In this document: piece by piece, positions 6,351 through 6,848 of the stretch | How positions within the stretch are numbered: position 1 is the stretch's first letter | Layout: the number at the start of each line of letters is the position of its first letter | Assembly: GCA_019232735.1 (NCBI GenBank) | Contig: JAFANL010000244.1 | Span: 1-6,848, forward strand | DNA: 6,848 bases | Direction: 5' to 3' | Source of the DNA: Aquitalea sp. | GTDB lineage: Bacteria > Pseudomonadota > Gammaproteobacteria > Burkholderiales > Chromobacteriaceae | Notes under the pieces: generated by a model | What the model was told of the DNA's origin: nothing | The model's input: the letters and a program-made list of their open reading frames with translations, nothing else | Databases searched by the model: none | Made by a program: the position numbers and the translations under genes

Positions 6351-6848
6351 CTACACCACAAGGCAGTCATCATCCCTGCGTTCCGGCTCCATGGCATGAA
6401 TGAACACCGTGTAGGTATCCGCAGGACGCAGCCCGCCGGCGCAATCCAGAGCCCGGCCGATTGCCCCACGGTGGTAGCTGCCGTGATTGACCAGATGGAA
6501 CAACACCTCTTCACGCGTCATCGCCCCGTTTTGCCCGTCCAGAAAACGAAAACGGATGATCTCGCCCAACTGCTCGGCCGGCGTGGCGGCAAGGTAGCTT
6601 TGCAGCCATGTATTGGAGTCGGACAAACGCTGGCACAGCTCTTCCAGCGGCGGGACGATTGCGGAGTTCGAGGTCGCATGCGGTTCCACGCCCCCTTGCA
6701 GCCGGGCGCGGAATACCTCCTCCACACGAATCATATGGTTCAGTTGCTGACAGCAGAATGCCATTTCCGCTGGAAACTGCTCTACAGCCACACTGGCCAC
6801 GGCATCCAGCGTGCGCTTATCCGCCCATTGTTTGTACTGGAGTTGCCT
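6351..6848 (-). CDS. DinB-family protein (5' end outside the window)
   Basis: The frame is open from the window edge to a TAG at 6351-6353 and gives 165 residues. The visible start, RQLQYKQWADKRTLDAV, matches the first helix of DinB-like proteins, so only a short N-terminal piece is missing; the GTG at 6798-6800 is internal and not the start. DinB proteins are metal-binding four-helix bundles with a three-histidine site. Here one His lies in QQLNHMIRVEEVF and two in LVNHGSYHRGAIGRAL, all at family-typical places. The C-terminal segment with the P-x-D-T-Y-x-x-F pattern is also typical. Some relatives are thiol-dependent metalloenzymes and many are uncharacterised; the substrate here cannot be predicted. 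It is separated from the next operon by a terminator, so a functional link is not indicated. Confidence 0.88.
   Translation of the reverse strand, partial: RQLQYKQWADKRTLDAVASVAVEQFPAEMAFCCQQLNHMIRVEEVFRARLQGGVEPHATSNSAIVPPLEELCQRLSDSNTWLQSYLAATPAEQLGEIIRFRFLDGQNGAMTREEVLFHLVNHGSYHRGAIGRALDCAGGLRPADTYTVFIHAMEPERRDDDCLVV

Overview
The window looks like chromosomal DNA from a moderately GC-rich Gram-negative bacterium. Every complete gene in it is on the minus strand. Signal peptides, an OmpA-type peptidoglycan-binding protein and quinate/shikimate-pathway remnants fit a proteobacterium. A beta-proteobacterium such as a Chromobacteriaceae member would fit well, but that is inference from protein style, not a database match.

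Layout in the direction of transcription (right to left): (1) 6848-6351 is a DinB-family protein whose 5' end lies outside the window, closed by a strong hairpin terminator at 6290-6251. (2) 6193-6165 is a good sigma70-type promoter (TTGAAT, 17 bp, TACAAT). It drives a tightly packed three-gene unit at 6134-945: a small secreted OmpA-domain protein without a barrel, a secreted caspase-like (C14) protease with a C-terminal DUF4384-like domain, and a 1005-residue secreted TPR-CHAT protein. CHAT is the HetF-type caspase-fold protease domain. (3) 944-734 is about 210 bp with no recognisable gene. (4) 733-168 is genetic debris: an internal piece of shikimate/quinate dehydrogenase (aroE-like) joined out of frame to a type II 3-dehydroquinate dehydratase (aroQ) that lacks its first ~20 residues. 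A clean intrinsic terminator follows at 123-96. (5) 1-96 is an edge segment with at most the last codons of a plus-strand gene.

The main point of interest is the ompA-like/caspase/CHAT operon. All three products carry Sec signal peptides, so two different caspase-fold cysteine proteases and a peptidoglycan-binding partner are predicted to work together in the periplasm. Both proteases keep their His-Cys dyads (caspase H111/C163; CHAT H864/C913). An envelope-located proteolytic cascade or stress sensor is a reasonable hypothesis. Nothing in the sequence shows the trigger or the substrate.
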